Assembly (NCBI GenBank): GCA_039621445.1
Contig: CP154954.1
Location: 36,627,703-36,691,702, forward strand
Source: Euglena gracilis
Lineage: Eukaryota > Euglenida > Euglenophyceae > Euglenales
Length of the DNA stretch: 64,000 bases
Direction: 5' to 3'
Part shown: one piece after another, positions 33,101-40,075 of the stretch
How the letters are laid out: each line of letters opens with the position of its first letter
How positions within the stretch are numbered: position 1 is the stretch's first letter
Notes under the pieces: model-generated
The model's database searches: none
What the model was told of the DNA's origin: nothing
Seen by the model: the letters and a program-made list of their open reading frames with translations, nothing else
Made by a program: the position numbers and the translations under genes

Positions 33101-33889
33101 TTGGAAGGGTGTAATTGGGCCGAAAATGGGCAACAAAAGTGCTGGACAGGGAAAAATTCTGGGTCAAAAAATGATTTTTGTTGCATAATTGGCAGTGGTT
33201 GGCATTTTTTGCAGTTTTTGATTTTTTTGGCACCTGGTTGGACCCCACAGTCGAGCACAGTTCGAGCCTTGGGACCCGCATCCTTTTTCCAGCCAGCCCA
33301 AATCTTCCAGCTTCTAAGTGCCACCCTGGTGGGAACAGGGCCAGGGCATTCCCGAGCAATGCCGTTGCTGGTTCGGCGGTCCTCTGGATCCATCCATCCA
33401 TTGCTTTCTCACAGAGCGGTGATTCGTTGTGATGAAGAGTTGACTCGAGGTGATATGGAGGCCCGGTACAAGGAGATCTCTTGGTTGATGTCATTGCGGA
33501 ACCCATTCATCGTGTTGGCCTGGCAAACAGGTGTCCACTGTCCATCCTCCGTCTTTGAGCACACAAAACCCAAGAAAAGTTTTGGGGTAAGCATATGCCC
33601 GACCTGGGGTTTTGGAGTGGCCCGCACGGATGTATCATTGCCAAAGGTGTTGGAGTTGGGTGCCATGCCTCTGGCGCGCGCAGGGTATTACCGCAGCACT
33701 TATTCTCCCGAAGACGACCTTCCCGAGGCCTCCATCCTGCCCAAGCTGAACCGCACCGTCCTGGACGTGGACGTGCACAACGAGCTCGCCCCGGACCACC
33801 CCGAGAAGCCCCTCCCCAGGGTGCATCCTGCCTTGTACCCGAACTCCCACCTCGCCCTGGCCAAGGAGGTGGCCGTCTTGGCGAAGTAG
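11424..33889 (+). CDS. LETM1-family mitochondrial protein, 12 exons
   Basis: Twelve exons join in phase to 1434 nt (477 codons plus stop): 11424-11612, 11686-11785, 11832-11945, 11993-12162, 23291-23398, 25269-25358, 25632-25748, 27361-27451, 30578-30642, 32492-32559, 33415-33530, 33684-33889. Every intron is GT-AG. The N-terminal part has a LETM1-type membrane block: a Leu/Pro-rich helix ending ILPLAVWLSN (about residues 85-105), then GYLPSAF. The C-terminal part has the LETM1 ribosome-binding-like domain, with EDALIAKEGG-VQALSDDEL and an SLRNPFIVLAWQT helix. The first 30 residues are Lys-rich without acids, fitting a mitochondrial presequence. Known LETM1 proteins sit in the inner mitochondrial membrane and act in K+/H+ or Ca2+ homeostasis and mitoribosome association; that role is inferred by family. 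The middle (exons 4-7) is not recognisable. An alternative start lies at 11376 in frame. Uncertain points are the exon 4 donor and whether extra exons lie in the 11-kb intron. Confidence 0.78.
13243..13545 (+). mobile_element. Nested MITE with TGACGTCA array, 303 bp
   Basis: Inserted inside the MITE at 13127-13757. The ends GGTACTTGTCTGTTAGTC / GACTAACAGACAAGTACC form long terminal inverted repeats (about 28 bp). The flanks carry the 8-bp duplication GTTTTGGG (13235-13242, 13546-13553). The undisturbed sequence GTAGGGTTTTGGGGGGTGCC at about 20287 in another copy of the host MITE is the matching empty site. Confidence 0.9.
13355..13476. promoter_or_regulatory. Five TGACGTCA (CRE-like) palindromes
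   Basis: Exact TGACGTCA octamers start at 13355, 13376, 13406, 13437 and 13469, that is with spacings of 21, 30, 31 and 32 bases. In other eukaryotes this octamer is bound by bZIP (CREB/ATF-type) factors; here binding is only inferred. The array lies within a nested MITE in intron 4 of the LETM1-like gene. Confidence 0.6.
13840..13950 (+). repeat. GCCTGAATGGAAATCGACTG minisatellite, array 1
   Basis: About three units of (G)GGCGCCTGAATGGAAATCG with spacer GACTGGCCAAA. The same unit is tandem at 17520-17700 and, reversed, at 16540-16640. Between 13950 and 14392 no gene is seen; AAGTCAGTCGATTTCCAAGACA recurs at about 14150 and 14250. Confidence 0.75.
14393..14635 (+). repeat. Direct repeat R1, copy 2
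   Basis: Second copy of the repeat at 7198-7420, about 80 percent identical by eye in the same orientation, also flanked by CGCGACCCCCC tracts. The following 14636-15550 has no gene; it includes an inverted pair of CACACCGGTTCGGGCGTGAA / TTCACGCCCAAACCGGTGT boxes at 15072-15165, related to 23826-23912. Confidence 0.85.
15560..15930 (+). repeat. GGCCTTCGGCC / AGTCGGTCGACTA repeat, two direct copies
   Basis: Two direct units (about 15576-15735 and 15758-15925) share GAATTGCAGCGGCCTTC, GCGCATGGC(G/A)GTAGACTG and GGTCGGTAGCTAGT. The GGTAGACTGGGG word is also the end of the larger insert at 20432-21693, so this is a related element. Non-coding. Confidence 0.75.
16270..16440 (-). repeat. Inverted copy of the 20822-21215 tandem unit
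   Basis: Reads as the reverse complement of the unit containing GAGTATGTTGCCAACATAGA and GCCAAAGTGAGCCACAAAAA found four times in tandem at 20822-21215, including the G/C-run core. The surrounding 15930-16270 and the reverse complement of 21240-21530 also match (CATGAAAATCCTTTAGAAATG, GATGGAAATCTTTGG), so a block of at least 500 bases is duplicated in inverted orientation. Confidence 0.8.
16540..16640 (-). repeat. GCCTGAATGGAAATCGAC minisatellite, array 2 (reverse)
   Basis: Three tandem units of CGGTCGATTTCCATTCAGGC with CGTTTATGT spacers, about 32-34 bases each; reverse orientation of the array at 17520-17700. Confidence 0.8.
17520..17705 (+). repeat. GCCTGAATGGAAATCGAC minisatellite, array 3
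   Basis: Five tandem units of about 33 bases with GGCGCCTGAATGGAAATCGA and C(C/T)GACATAAACG. The minus strand reads as a repeated SRFPFR-type peptide but only because the unit length approximates a multiple of three. Bases 17705-18360 have no gene. Confidence 0.85.
18360..18505 (+). repeat. GCCATGTCCGCC repeat (partners 42640-42960, 43265-43425)
   Basis: Three ACGCCATGTCCGCC words spaced by AAACTGGTTGAAAACCATT- and CCGTTTACCCGTTTGC-type sequence. The reverse complement of the same ordered block appears at 42690-42960 and 43265-43425. Non-coding. Confidence 0.8.
19019..19068 (+). repeat. Interstitial CCCTAA/CCCTGA telomere-like tract
   Basis: About eight tandem hexamers, CCCTAA at both ends and CCCTGA in the middle, oriented as the C-rich telomere strand. 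This implies a TTAGGG-type telomere motif, seen here away from a chromosome end. Confidence 0.7.
19391..19894 (-). pseudogene. Ty3/gypsy-type RNase H fragment
   Basis: A 167-codon minus-strand frame shows the order typical of the connection and RNase H of Ty3/gypsy polyproteins: KTIK-like FQTIKEKLLRSPKL, then KPFILRVVES, AVGAALEQ, PVAFCSRKLTPGQ, WSPREKETYAVILAL and WIGMQPVLVLTD. The first catalytic Asp, usually in a DAS motif, appears to be replaced (VES), so activity is doubtful. The frame has no reverse transcriptase upstream; a palindromic repeat at 19880-19980 cuts it off, and low-complexity GCCGAAGCAAGCAAATGG repeats cut it off on the other side. A dead fragment in an intron. Confidence 0.85.
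19880..19980. repeat. 101-bp palindrome with 25-bp perfect arms
   Basis: Bases 19880-19904 are exactly complementary to 19956-19980 (CAAAGAGCCGCCCAACTAGG... against its reverse), with inner arms ATGGGGGGACCC and GGGTCCCCCCAT. A one-sided relative at 15400-15475 shares CCTAGTTGGGCGCCTCTTTG and AACAACGTTGAG. Confidence 0.9.
20432..21693 (+). mobile_element. 1.26-kb element inserted inside a MITE
   Basis: The ends are inverted: CGGTAGACTGGGG...CCTGGGTGGTCGGCCGAC on the left, GTCGGCCGACCACCCAGG...CAGTCTACCG on the right. The host sequence GGGGTGTG is duplicated at both junctions (20424-20431, 21694-21701), an 8-bp target duplication. The interior contains a conserved spacer related to 17130-17280 (CAAATCACCCCAAAACCAGTCAAA-like) and a tandem array at 20822-21215. 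No protein is recognisable. Confidence 0.85.
20822..21215 (+). repeat. Tandem ~120-bp unit, four copies
   Basis: Each unit has CCAACATAGAAGGGATTTTG, a poly-G/poly-C hairpin, GCCTATGCCAAAGTGAGCC and ACAAAAACGACTTAGCCC. Copies start near 20822, 20936, 21053 and 21168. A single reversed copy lies at 16270-16440. Confidence 0.9.
21800..21995. repeat. GGTCGGGCCGACC palindrome cluster
   Basis: Eight or more GGTCGG(G/C)CCGACC-type palindromes in 200 bases. The motif also occurs at 17065-17105, 18775-18810 and 30390-30405, usually next to TCGACCTCCA. The reason for clustering is unknown; the whole can form a cruciform. Confidence 0.75.
22303..22475 (+). mobile_element. Inverted-ended element, GGACAATAAGGGGGG family, copy 1
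   Basis: The left side CCCCCTATTGTCCCACCGACC faces right-side GGGACAATAAGGGGGGGG. The core has ATTGGCCGGGCCAAAAAA. Two more copies lie at 57875-58040 and, reversed, 58493-58655. No target duplication could be fixed because the ends lie in homopolymers. Confidence 0.7.
22545..22700. repeat. GCCTCCGCGGAGGCT palindromic array
   Basis: Repeated units of (G/C)CCTCCGCGGAGG and CCTCCGAGGAGG joined by GGTTACCTTGG. The same array, in opposite orientation (CCAAGGTAACCAGG joints), occurs at 43445-43605, and smaller ones at 17000-17030 and 17925-17950. Confidence 0.8.
22793..23041 (+). mobile_element. CAGGCTTGTGCTTA-family MITE, left-truncated
   Basis: The right end CGGTCGGTAAGCACAAGCATG and the internal GCAGGCACCCC, GGCGCCGGGGGCCCGG and TCAATGAAAATTTTCTGG-like blocks match 13127-13757, but the left terminal repeat is missing. 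It sits just upstream of LETM1-like exon 5. Confidence 0.75.
23291..23398 (+). CDS. LETM1-like gene, exon 5
   Basis: 108 nt, phase 0 at both ends, between acceptor TTATCTGCAG and donor GTTTGT. Encodes 36 residues beginning TSTVLLLTNKEPVELTSELL and ending SPEEE. Predicted helical and charged, matching the linker that usually separates the membrane block from the C-terminal domain in LETM1 proteins; no specific motif. Confidence 0.65.
24622..25069 (+). mobile_element. hAT-like MITE, CATACATCTCTTTAAGG family, copy 1
   Basis: The left end CAGACATCTCTTTAAGG is inverted at the right end CCTTAAAGAGATGTATG. The flanks are GGTCGAAC (24614-24621) and GGTCGGAC (25070-25077), an 8-bp duplication with one mismatch. 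The interior is about 80 percent identical to the copy at 26103-26489 (GTTTCAGATGCATCATTTTT, ACTGTGTTCTGCAGGTC). It lies in intron 5 of the LETM1-like gene. Confidence 0.88.
25269..25358 (+). CDS. LETM1-like gene, exon 6
   Basis: 90 nt in phase 0 between TTTTCACAG and GTATCA. Thirty residues starting KKARNEALIEAYKEQELHGG; basic and acidic residues alternate as in a helix. Followed by a short 273-nt intron. Fits the same reading frame as the neighbouring exons. Confidence 0.65.
25632..25748 (+). CDS. LETM1-like gene, exon 7
   Basis: 117 nt in phase 0 between CGCCACAG and GTATGATCC. Thirty-nine residues, IPSDTPLLGENAKGDQYTQP then PESASIPLEQLEWTGDTVF; Pro/Ser/Gln-rich and probably a flexible linker. 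The coding stretch stops being open one codon past the donor, which supports the boundary. Confidence 0.65.
26103..26489 (+). mobile_element. hAT-like MITE, CATACATCTCTTTAAGG family, copy 2
   Basis: The ends CATACATCTCTCTAAGG and CCTTAAAGAGATGTATG are inverted. The 8-bp duplication CCCGCAGC is exact at 26095-26102 and 26490-26497. 387 bp, non-coding, in intron 7 of the LETM1-like gene. Flanked by GGCCGCC(T)CCGGCGGCGG boxes related to 9646-9872. Confidence 0.93.
27055..27147 (+). mobile_element. Short CAGGGTTCGATATAAGGA-type element
   Basis: The left CAGCGTTTGATATGAGGAGG and right TCTTATATTGAACCCTG are degenerate versions of the terminal repeats seen at 45933-46359 and related copies. Only 93 bp remain and no duplication is visible. 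It lies about 210 bases upstream of LETM1-like exon 8. Confidence 0.6.
27361..27451 (+). CDS. LETM1-like gene, exon 8
   Basis: 91 nt between TTCCCTCAG and GTGTGCTC, leaving one base of overhang that joins exon 9 (which begins with two bases) to make a Val codon. Encodes IPAEYRTEVEDWGRELTKLA then NQFLLLPWRF. In LETM1 proteins this position (start of the matrix domain) carries an acidic segment followed by an LC-containing hydrophobic helix; the helix is recognisable here as LANQFLLLPWRF. Confidence 0.75.
28090..28745 (+). mobile_element. Inverted-ended CATTTAAACCGACCC element
   Basis: The left end CCCCCATTTAAACCGACCCC is complementary to right end GGTCGGTTTAAATGGGGG. Subterminal AAACCGACC words recur (28120-28190 and 28665-28725). 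The middle (28280-28560) is an AAATTAGGCATTTG array of at least twelve units. Non-coding, in intron 8 of the LETM1-like gene. Bases 28746-30577 hold poly-C/poly-G hairpins and no exon. Confidence 0.8.
30578..30642 (+). CDS. LETM1-like gene, exon 9
   Basis: 65 nt between TGTCTTGCAG and GTCTGTTG. Completes Val then SNAWNQRRLVSWFEEILQED and Ala. The spacing from the exon 8 helix to the downstream I-x-x-E-G motif equals that of LETM1 domains, in which a short Arg-rich helix and an acidic DD-type pair occupy this place. Confidence 0.75.
31773..32454 (+). mobile_element. hAT-like MITE, CAGGGTTCGATATAAGGA family, 682 bp
   Basis: The left end CAGGGTTTGATAGGCG and right end CTTATATCGAACCCTG are inverted. 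The 8-bp duplication GTTGTCGC is exact (31765-31772, 32455-32462). Interior GC hairpins near 31977, 32226 and 32330 match those of copies at 34321, 45933 and 52822. Its right end is only 37 bases from LETM1-like exon 10, so it supplies most of the final part of intron 9. Confidence 0.92.
32492..32559 (+). CDS. LETM1-like gene, exon 10 (EG-x-SL-type core)
   Basis: 68 nt between TTCCTCAACAG and GTGTGTTCG. Encodes LIAKEGGVQALSDDELKVAL then LDR. This is the best-conserved block: LETM1 proteins have an I-x-x-E-G-(V)-x-x-L-x-x-x-E-L pattern here. The join with exon 9 (QED-A-LIAKEGG) needs no gap. Confidence 0.85.
33415..33530 (+). CDS. LETM1-like gene, exon 11
   Basis: 116 nt between TTTCTCACAG and GTGTCCACTG. 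Encodes AVIRCDEELTRGDMEARYKE then ISWLMSLRNPFIVLAWQT. In LETM1 domains an M/L-x-x-x-L-x-x-WL helix and a hydrophobic LLILSRA-like helix follow the E-G core; WLMSLRNPFIVLAWQT fits. The intron to exon 12 is 153 nt. Confidence 0.8.
33684..33889 (+). CDS. LETM1-like gene, terminal exon 12
   Basis: 206 nt after GCGCGCGCAG, finishing the Gly codon and ending with TAG at 33887-33889. The C-terminal tail GYYRSTYSPEDDLPEASILP continues 48 residues to EVAVLAK. Third positions here are strongly G/C-rich, unlike exons 5-10. No coiled coil is evident, so the protein ends shortly after the LETM1 domain. Confidence 0.8.
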
Positions 33890-34320
33890 AAGCGGGAGAC
33901 AGGCTGGATTTTGGGCAATGATATTGGGCAAGCCACTCCCCCCAGGGTATTAAGTTAATGGTGGTTTTCAGGGGGGGGTCAGGGGATCTGAGGGAGCTCC
34001 CCCTTTTCCCCTCTTCGGACTGGGGTGTCCACAGACTTCTTCCGGCGCTTCGCATCCCTTTATGCCAAGGAACATGAAAAATTTTGGTCCCTGTTTGACC
34101 GGGGTTTCAAAAAATTAAAAAAATTGCGAGAAAATGCAATTGAAAGTGCACTGCTGTAAGGGGCACCTGGCCACTCACCACACAGCAAGCTGGGCCAGAA
34201 GCTAACTTAGCGCATGGGCCATAAACACAGACAACAAGCAGACAAGAAGCCTCACTCCCCCGGGGGCAGGGCAGAATGGGAATCGGCTGAACATCCAGGG
34301 TGGCAGGTGGGGGTGGGGCC
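33890..34320 (+). other. Region downstream of the LETM1-like gene
   Basis: Presumed 3' untranslated region and spacer. No clear polyadenylation signal or gene was recognised. The box GGGGCACCTGGCCACTCACCACACAGCAA at 34160-34190 has a near copy at 56801-56830 (GGTCCCTGGCCACTCACCAC), evidence of another dispersed repeat. Confidence 0.4.
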
Positions 34321-34724
34321 CAGGGTTTGATATAAGGAGGGCGTACATGGTTAGGTGGGGGGGGTGTCCCCCCATCCCCCCCCCTCCTGGCCCGCAGGGG
34401 GGTCCGGACCACCCCCCCCCCCCACGTGCCATAGGGTCCGGACCGACCCTCGGGGGGCACCCGAGACCCCCCCAAAAAGGCCCATTTTTTTCCTCCGGCG
34501 CTTCGCGCCGAAAATTTCTTGCATTTTTGGCACATTTTTGCCCAAAAAGTGCCCAAAATGGCACTTTTGGTCGTTTTGGGGGGTCAATAATTTTTGGCCC
34601 GACGCTTCGCGCCGGGCCGAAATTCGGTCACCCAAACCGCGCAACTGTTTAGGTGGGGGGTGTCCTTCCCCCCTGGCCCGCAGGGGGTCCGGACCCCCCC
34701 CACCTGTCCTTATATCGAACCCTG
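34321..34724 (-). mobile_element. hAT-like MITE, CAGGGTTCGATATAAGGA family
   Basis: The ends CAGGGTTTGATATAAGGA and CCTTATATCGAACCCTG are inverted. The orientation of internal blocks is opposite to the copies at 45933 and 52822. The flanks GTGGGGCC and GTGGGGAG agree at six of eight positions, a decayed duplication. Contains CCGGCGCTTCGCGCCG hairpins. Non-coding. Bases 34725-36559 hold similar G/C hairpins and no supported gene. Confidence 0.85.
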
Positions 34725-36559
34725 GTGGGGAGCCCCCCACCACCACCTCCCGCATTTCCGGGAGCGCCAATTCTCGAACCCTAAAGTTTTTCCCGGCGCC
34801 TTCGGCGTCAGGTGGACATCTGAAAAATGCTGTGCACCCGCCTTTCACGTTCTGCCCTGCCCGGGGGTCTTAAAAGAATCCTGGGGATCCGCTGGACGCG
34901 TCGGAAGCCCCCGGGGGGGGGGTCAGACCCCACCCCAGTTTGAAATTTGGAAGGGGAGCTCCGGATCGACCCGGGGGGGGGGAGGGGGATGCCCAGGACA
35001 GTTATTGGGAGTTTGCTCCGAAGAAAGGGTGAGAAGCGGGGTGGCCAGGTTTTGAACCAGACAGAACCAAGGTGCATCAAGGTGCCATTTGTCAATTGGG
35101 GCGTCCTCCCCCACAGGGATGAATGGGAAGCATTTCGGTATTGAGGTGGGGGAAGGAGTGGTCCCCCAGGCTTTCCCTCTCCGCCCCCCCCCCCCTCTTT
35201 GGAACGGAGGGGGCCCCAGCTGCCCCGATGTCCTGCGAGTTGGCTGGAAAAAAGTGCTGGCTGGACACCCCCCCTGGGGGCAGGGGTTAGCCAGCTTGGA
35301 ACTAGACCACCGCCCCCCCCAAATCAAGCTGAGACCAAAAATTCTGTGAATTTTTTGGCGTTTTTTGAATTTCTTTGTGAACAAAATGGTTGCTTTTATG
35401 AGCATGAATAATCATTTTTTCTCATCATCAGCATGGAAAAATTCCCCGGTGGAGTTGGAAATTCCCCAAGTCCTCTCCATCAGAAAGTGCACATCCGGGA
35501 GCTCCGAAAGGATTTTATGTGCGATTTGCGTTTTTTTGTGTTTTTTTTTTGCGCTCGATTGCAGGTTTTTGTGTTTTGCTTGTGTTGTGTTCTTTGAGGG
35601 TCCACGTTGGGTTCCCCCACTCATCAGTGGGTGGGGTGGTGGGGTTTGCCGGGGGGGTTCAAATTCAGCCCGGCGGGGATTCAGTAAGAAAAGAAGCCGC
35701 ATCCAGAACTTGGGGTCAATTGTGTCCCGTTCTCGAGTCTTCTGACTGATTGCAGCCATTTTCTTTGCTTTGCAGTTGTCAACGGACGGGGGAAGGAACA
35801 AAATTCTGGGTTGCGCCAAGAAAATGTTTTTTTTTGGACAGCCCATTTTATTCCAGTTGGGCCAGCTTGCGGGCCAGGCAGATGGGGACAGGGTTGGATG
35901 GGAAGCCCGTCGGTATTGAGGTAGGTGGTAGGGGGGGGTCGCTGAGCTCTTATCCCTTTATGGGTAAGAGCGAAGCTTACCCCTGACAAAACCTCCCCCC
36001 GCCCCCCCCCTGGGGGGCCCCCCCCGGGTCGGGGCCACCTCGGGAACCGACGGATTATCACCATGATCCCGGCCCGGTTCCCCGGAATTTTTTTTTAGTC
36101 GCGAGCGAATGGATCCCGACCACCCCCCCCCCTAAGGGGGGTAAGGTGGTGGGGGGGTCCGGACCCCCCCCACCACCCCTCCTTGACAGGTGCCAAAAAA
36201 ATGGCAGAAATTTTTCTTCCGGCGCTGCGCGCCGGAAAATGAGCAAAAAACACCCCTTTTGCTGACTTTTGGGGGGGGTTTGGGAAGGGTACAAATTTGC
36301 CAATTGCCCAGTTTTTTTGTGATGTGTTGGTGTGTTCCCCCCCCAAAAAAAAGTGTTCAAAAAATTTAAAAAATGAGCATTTTTGGATGGATTTTTTCAA
36401 AGAAAAACAAGGATTTTTTGACCGATTTGGACACGGTTTCCGGCCCTTTGCCCGTCCATGAAATCGAAAAATTTTCGGCCCCCCACCTCAGTTTCGAGGT
36501 ACGGAGGGTCCGACCCACCCCCCCCTCAAGGTTTCCCATCCAACCCAGGCTCATAAGCG

Positions 36560-36835
36560 ACTGCGGGGAATTAAACCAGCAGTTCCACGTAAATCTTCCA
36601 AGCTGGATCACATCTTTCCATTTCTGGAAAAAGGCCACTGGACAGCCAAAATAGATTTAAAGGATGCCTATTTCCAGTAGGCCAGGCCCTAATGCCATTT
36701 TTGAGGCATCAGGTGGGGGGGGGAAAACTTGGGAGTTCCAAGCAGGCTGCTTTGGCCTGAACAAAATGCCCCAAATTTTCATGGGGGTCATGAAAACCTT
36801 CGAAAAGTTGTGGAGGAAAAGGGGCTCATACTCCC
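36560..36835 (+). pseudogene. DIRS-like reverse transcriptase fragment
   Basis: Plus-strand remnants of the reverse transcriptase found intact on the minus strand at 40.5-40.9 kb. In one frame ISDCGELNQQFHVNL, in another HWTAKIDLKDAYF, then RHQ, KTWEFQAGCFGLNKMPQIFM and VMKTFEKLWRKRG. Frame changes occur between blocks and the YLDD catalytic region is absent, so it is dead. It runs directly into a copy of the DIRS terminal region at 36835. Confidence 0.85.
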
Positions 36836-37160
36836 TCGAGGAAGACCGAGAAGGGAGGGAGGGGCACCGAGGGCGAAGCACAAAGACATTGTGAGGCCAT
36901 GCCTTGCTCGCCCGGCGGTTTGTTGTGATTGTTTGGCGCGCTGGGTTAGGAGGTCCCGATTAGTGCCGCCCCGCCGGAATTGGCTGCATTGTCTCCGACG
37001 CGGCGACCGTGGCGTTGTTTCTTTGCCTGGGGTGGTCCCCCCCAGCTCCCCCCCTGGTCCCCATCATCTGATCGAGGGGGTTTGAAGACAAATTTTCTTA
37101 TATGGTTGGGGGGGTCGGGCTCACAATGTCTTTGTGCTTCGCCCTCGGTGCCCCGTCCAC
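36835..37160 (+). mobile_element. DIRS-like terminal region, solo copy
   Basis: About 85 percent identical to 37930-38262, in the same order: CTCATACTCCCTCGAGG, GAGGCCATGCCTTGCTCGCC, GCTGGGTTAGGAGGTCCC, GGCTGCATTGTCTCCGACG, AGACAAATTTTCTTA, CTCACAATGTCTTTGTGCTT. It contains both arms of an inverted repeat around the complementary region. A further partial arm lies at 37309-37375. Confidence 0.8.
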
Positions 37161-37397
37161 CAGTGTCGTTTTTACGCGAGGGAAATTTTCCAGCACATTT
37201 TTTTTAAGCCACTGTCGACATTTTGGGGGATAAAGCCAGTCCAAGCTGGGGGATGTGCTGGAGGACGCTGTGGTGAGGGGGAAATGAAGGCATGGGTGAG
37301 CTGGGCGGGCTCAAAAGGTCTTTGTTCTTCGCCCTCGGTGTCCCTGCCCCCTTGTCGATTTTTCCTCGAGGGAGTGCCAGCTTGCCAGCCCCGACTT

Positions 37398-37398
37398 T

Positions 37399-37435
<37 letters not shown>

Positions 37436-37705
37436 ATATAGATATTATACTATTTTTTTCTATATCTCTAATTATATCTATCTTATAGATTATCTATTTC
37501 TATCTCTATATCTATCTCTATAATTATTCTTCTCTCTATATCTCTCTTCTCTCTCTTATCTCTATTCTATCTCTCTCTATCTGTTCTCTTCTTCTTATGT
37601 GTGTGTGTCTCTCTCTCTCATGTCTGTTATCTCTCTCTTCTCTCTGTGTTCTCTCTCTCTCCTGTCGTATTCTCTATATCTATATCTCTCTTCTCTCTTT
37701 TTTAA
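37398..37705. repeat. TA and TCTCTA simple-sequence block
   Basis: An AT dinucleotide run (37398-37440) passes into pyrimidine-rich TATCTCTCT-type sequence to about 37705. Low complexity, no coding meaning. Confidence 0.9.
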
Positions 37706-38309
37706 TTCCAGTCGGCTCCCAGCCCGAATTTGGGCCGCTGGCTGGCTGGACCCCCAAGGAGGGGGTAGGGCACTCTCCGGCTTAGAAAATTCCCTGGGCG
37801 CCACAGGCAAGCGGTCGCTTGCCGCCCAAAAAAAAGTTTTTTTTTACGGCCAAAGACAGGAGCAAACATTTTCCACTTTTTGGGAGGGAGGCAATATTTT
37901 GGTGGGCGTGTTTTGGCCGGCCGCGCTCGTACTCCCTCGAGGCAGACCGAGAAGGGAGGAAGGGACACCGAGGACGAAGCACAAAGACATTGTGAGGCCA
38001 TGCCTTGCTCGCCGGCGGTTTGTTGTGTGATTGTTCGGTGCGCTGGGTTAGGAGGTCCCGCTTAGTGCCGCCTCGCCAGAGTTGGCTGCATTGTCTCCGA
38101 CGTGGCGACCATGGCGCTGTTTCTTTGCCTGGTGGGTTCCCCCCCCCACCTCCCCCCCCTGGCCCCCATCTTCTGACCGAGGGCGTTTGAAGACAAATTT
38201 TCTTAAATGGGTGGGGGGGTCGGGCTCACAATGTCTTTGTGCTTCGCCCTCGGTGTCCCTTCCTCCCTTCTCGGTCTGCCTCGAGGGAGTACGAGACACC
38301 TCGGGCTCC

Positions 38310-39290
38310 GCACTTTGCCATTGTGAGGCCAGATTGTGCACTGAAAAAAGGGGGGCCAGGGCATTCTCCAAAGAACCTTGGGCACCAAGTCTTTGATAAT
38401 GGGCTGTGAAAGCCTCCACCCCCTTCCATTGACCAATTTCACAAACTTCTTGGGCAGAAAGGCCCAATTTTTTGAGTAAACCAACCCCTGCCCCTCTGGT
38501 GGAGTGGGGTCCCCAAACCTGGGGGGGCACCCCCTGTTTGGTCAAAAAGTCTTTGGTGATAGAAGCAATGGTATCTGCCTTAATGGCTTTGTAGGGGGGT
38601 TTTAACGTAATCAAGAGGGGGCCCCCCGGTTTCATAAAGAAACGTGTTGCTGCCACATAAGACATCATTAAATGAAAGGGACTGATTTGGGGGCACTGGG
38701 GAATGGAGACAACTCTCTCCCACTTATGGAGTTTTTGACCTTTACGTTTAATTTTGATGTAGGGTGCCCCCCCCAACACACTGGTGGTTCTTTGGACCTG
38801 TGCCAAATCAGATGATCTGTATAAACAGAGGATTCGTGAACAGAAAATGAGTTGTGTACGCAATGTACATATATCAGAGGGCAGGGGGGACTGTGCCAGC
38901 CCCAGGAGGATTGGGAGGGGATCCCAGAATGCCCCATATTTCTCCAGGTTGTGGTTCCAAAGCCTTTTGTAAGGTGCCAACATGGCATGGAACCTCAGGC
39001 CCCCAAAGCCAGGGATCAAAAGCATCGCACTGTATGCATTGCGTGCTTGGGCCTTTGAAAATTGAAACAGTTGAATTAAAGCGTCAACCACTTGGTCAGT
39101 GGTGGCTTCAGGGGGGGGTACCCCCATTTTTTCCAGAATCACCCATAAAAGCGTAAAGGCACTTTGGTACCTTTTCAAACTGGGGTTTCTTCCCAGGAAA
39201 TCTGTAATGTTTGAATTTTGTATTTGTTTCCCCTCCAAAATTTTCCTGAGCAAATAATGCAAAGGAGGGGCCACCTGGGGGGTGGCATTT
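38310..39290 (-). CDS. DIRS-like tyrosine recombinase
   Basis: Continues in the frame of the RNase H start. The core-binding part includes KRYQSAFTLLWVILEKMGV and AYSAMLLIPGFGGLRF. The catalytic domain has the first Arg in LCLYRSSDLAQVQR, the H-x-x-R box in GPHSTRGAGVGLLKKLGLS, and the nucleophile in GQWKG...FTAHYQRLG. The catalytic residues R, H, R, W and Y are all seen, so this recombinase would be competent if correctly framed. It would integrate the circular cDNA; DIRS elements have no DDE integrase. Confidence 0.88.
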
Positions 39291-40075
39291 TTTCCCCCCT
39301 GCAATTGGTGAACATACCCTTGTAAGGGGTGATTTTCAGGCAGGGGGTCCCTGGTACTTTCATTTTTATTAATTGGGGCCACCATGTGGCTGAATCCCAG
39401 TAGGGGGTGACCATCAAAACTTCGGCTTTTGGAAACAGTCTTAATCTGGGGAGAAATTTTTGGATTACAGACCAGGGGGGGTTTGCATAAAGATCCCCCA
39501 TGTTGTCCAGTGGACATTGCAATGCATCCACTGCTGTGGCTTCCCAGTGGGGCCACCTGGCCACAAAATGTGGCAGTTTTTTGTTGCCTGGTGAGGCAAA
39601 AAGGTCTGTTTTTAGGCTGATGTGATTTTTGAACTGCTGCCTCAGCCATTGAAAAAGTTGGGGGTCCAGGGAATAATCCCCCCTGTCCATTTCCCACCTG
39701 CTTATGGGATCTGCCAGGCATTCCTTTGAAGGGACCCACTTTACTTGCAGGTTTATGTTGTGCTCCATGCACCATTTGAAAAAGGGTCTTAGCATGGAAT
39801 TGAAGGGGTCTTTTCTGCCCCCCCCCTTTTGTTAAGTAATAGTAAATTACTTGATTGTCCACTGACAGGGACACAGTTTCTCCTGGTTTGCTGAGGCTTT
39901 GAACGGTGCTTATTGCTGCACTTAATTCTTTGACGTTTATGTGCAAAATGGAGTTTTCCCTCCAAAATTCCTGCACAATTTTGCCTGTTCGAATGTCTAG
40001 CCCCCCCCAGGCATGGGTACTGCTGTCTGAGTGCAACTCTCTGTTGCATTTTGGGGTAAGGGTCTGCCCCCCCAG
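39290..40075 (-). CDS. DIRS-like RNase H and linker region (two frames)
   Basis: After a frame change in a G-run at about 40070 the RNase H begins: LHSDSSTHAWGG (first Asp), VKELSAAI (Glu) and SLSVDNQVIYYYL (Asp). A second shift at the G-run near 39825 moves the reading to a frame with VKWVPSKECLADPISRWEMD (typical end of the RNase H domain), then DLFASPGNKKLPHFVARWPH and LYANPPWSVIQKFLPRL, the region that links RNase H to recombinase in DIRS elements. The catalytic acids look intact. The shifts are both at runs of seven or more G. Confidence 0.8.
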
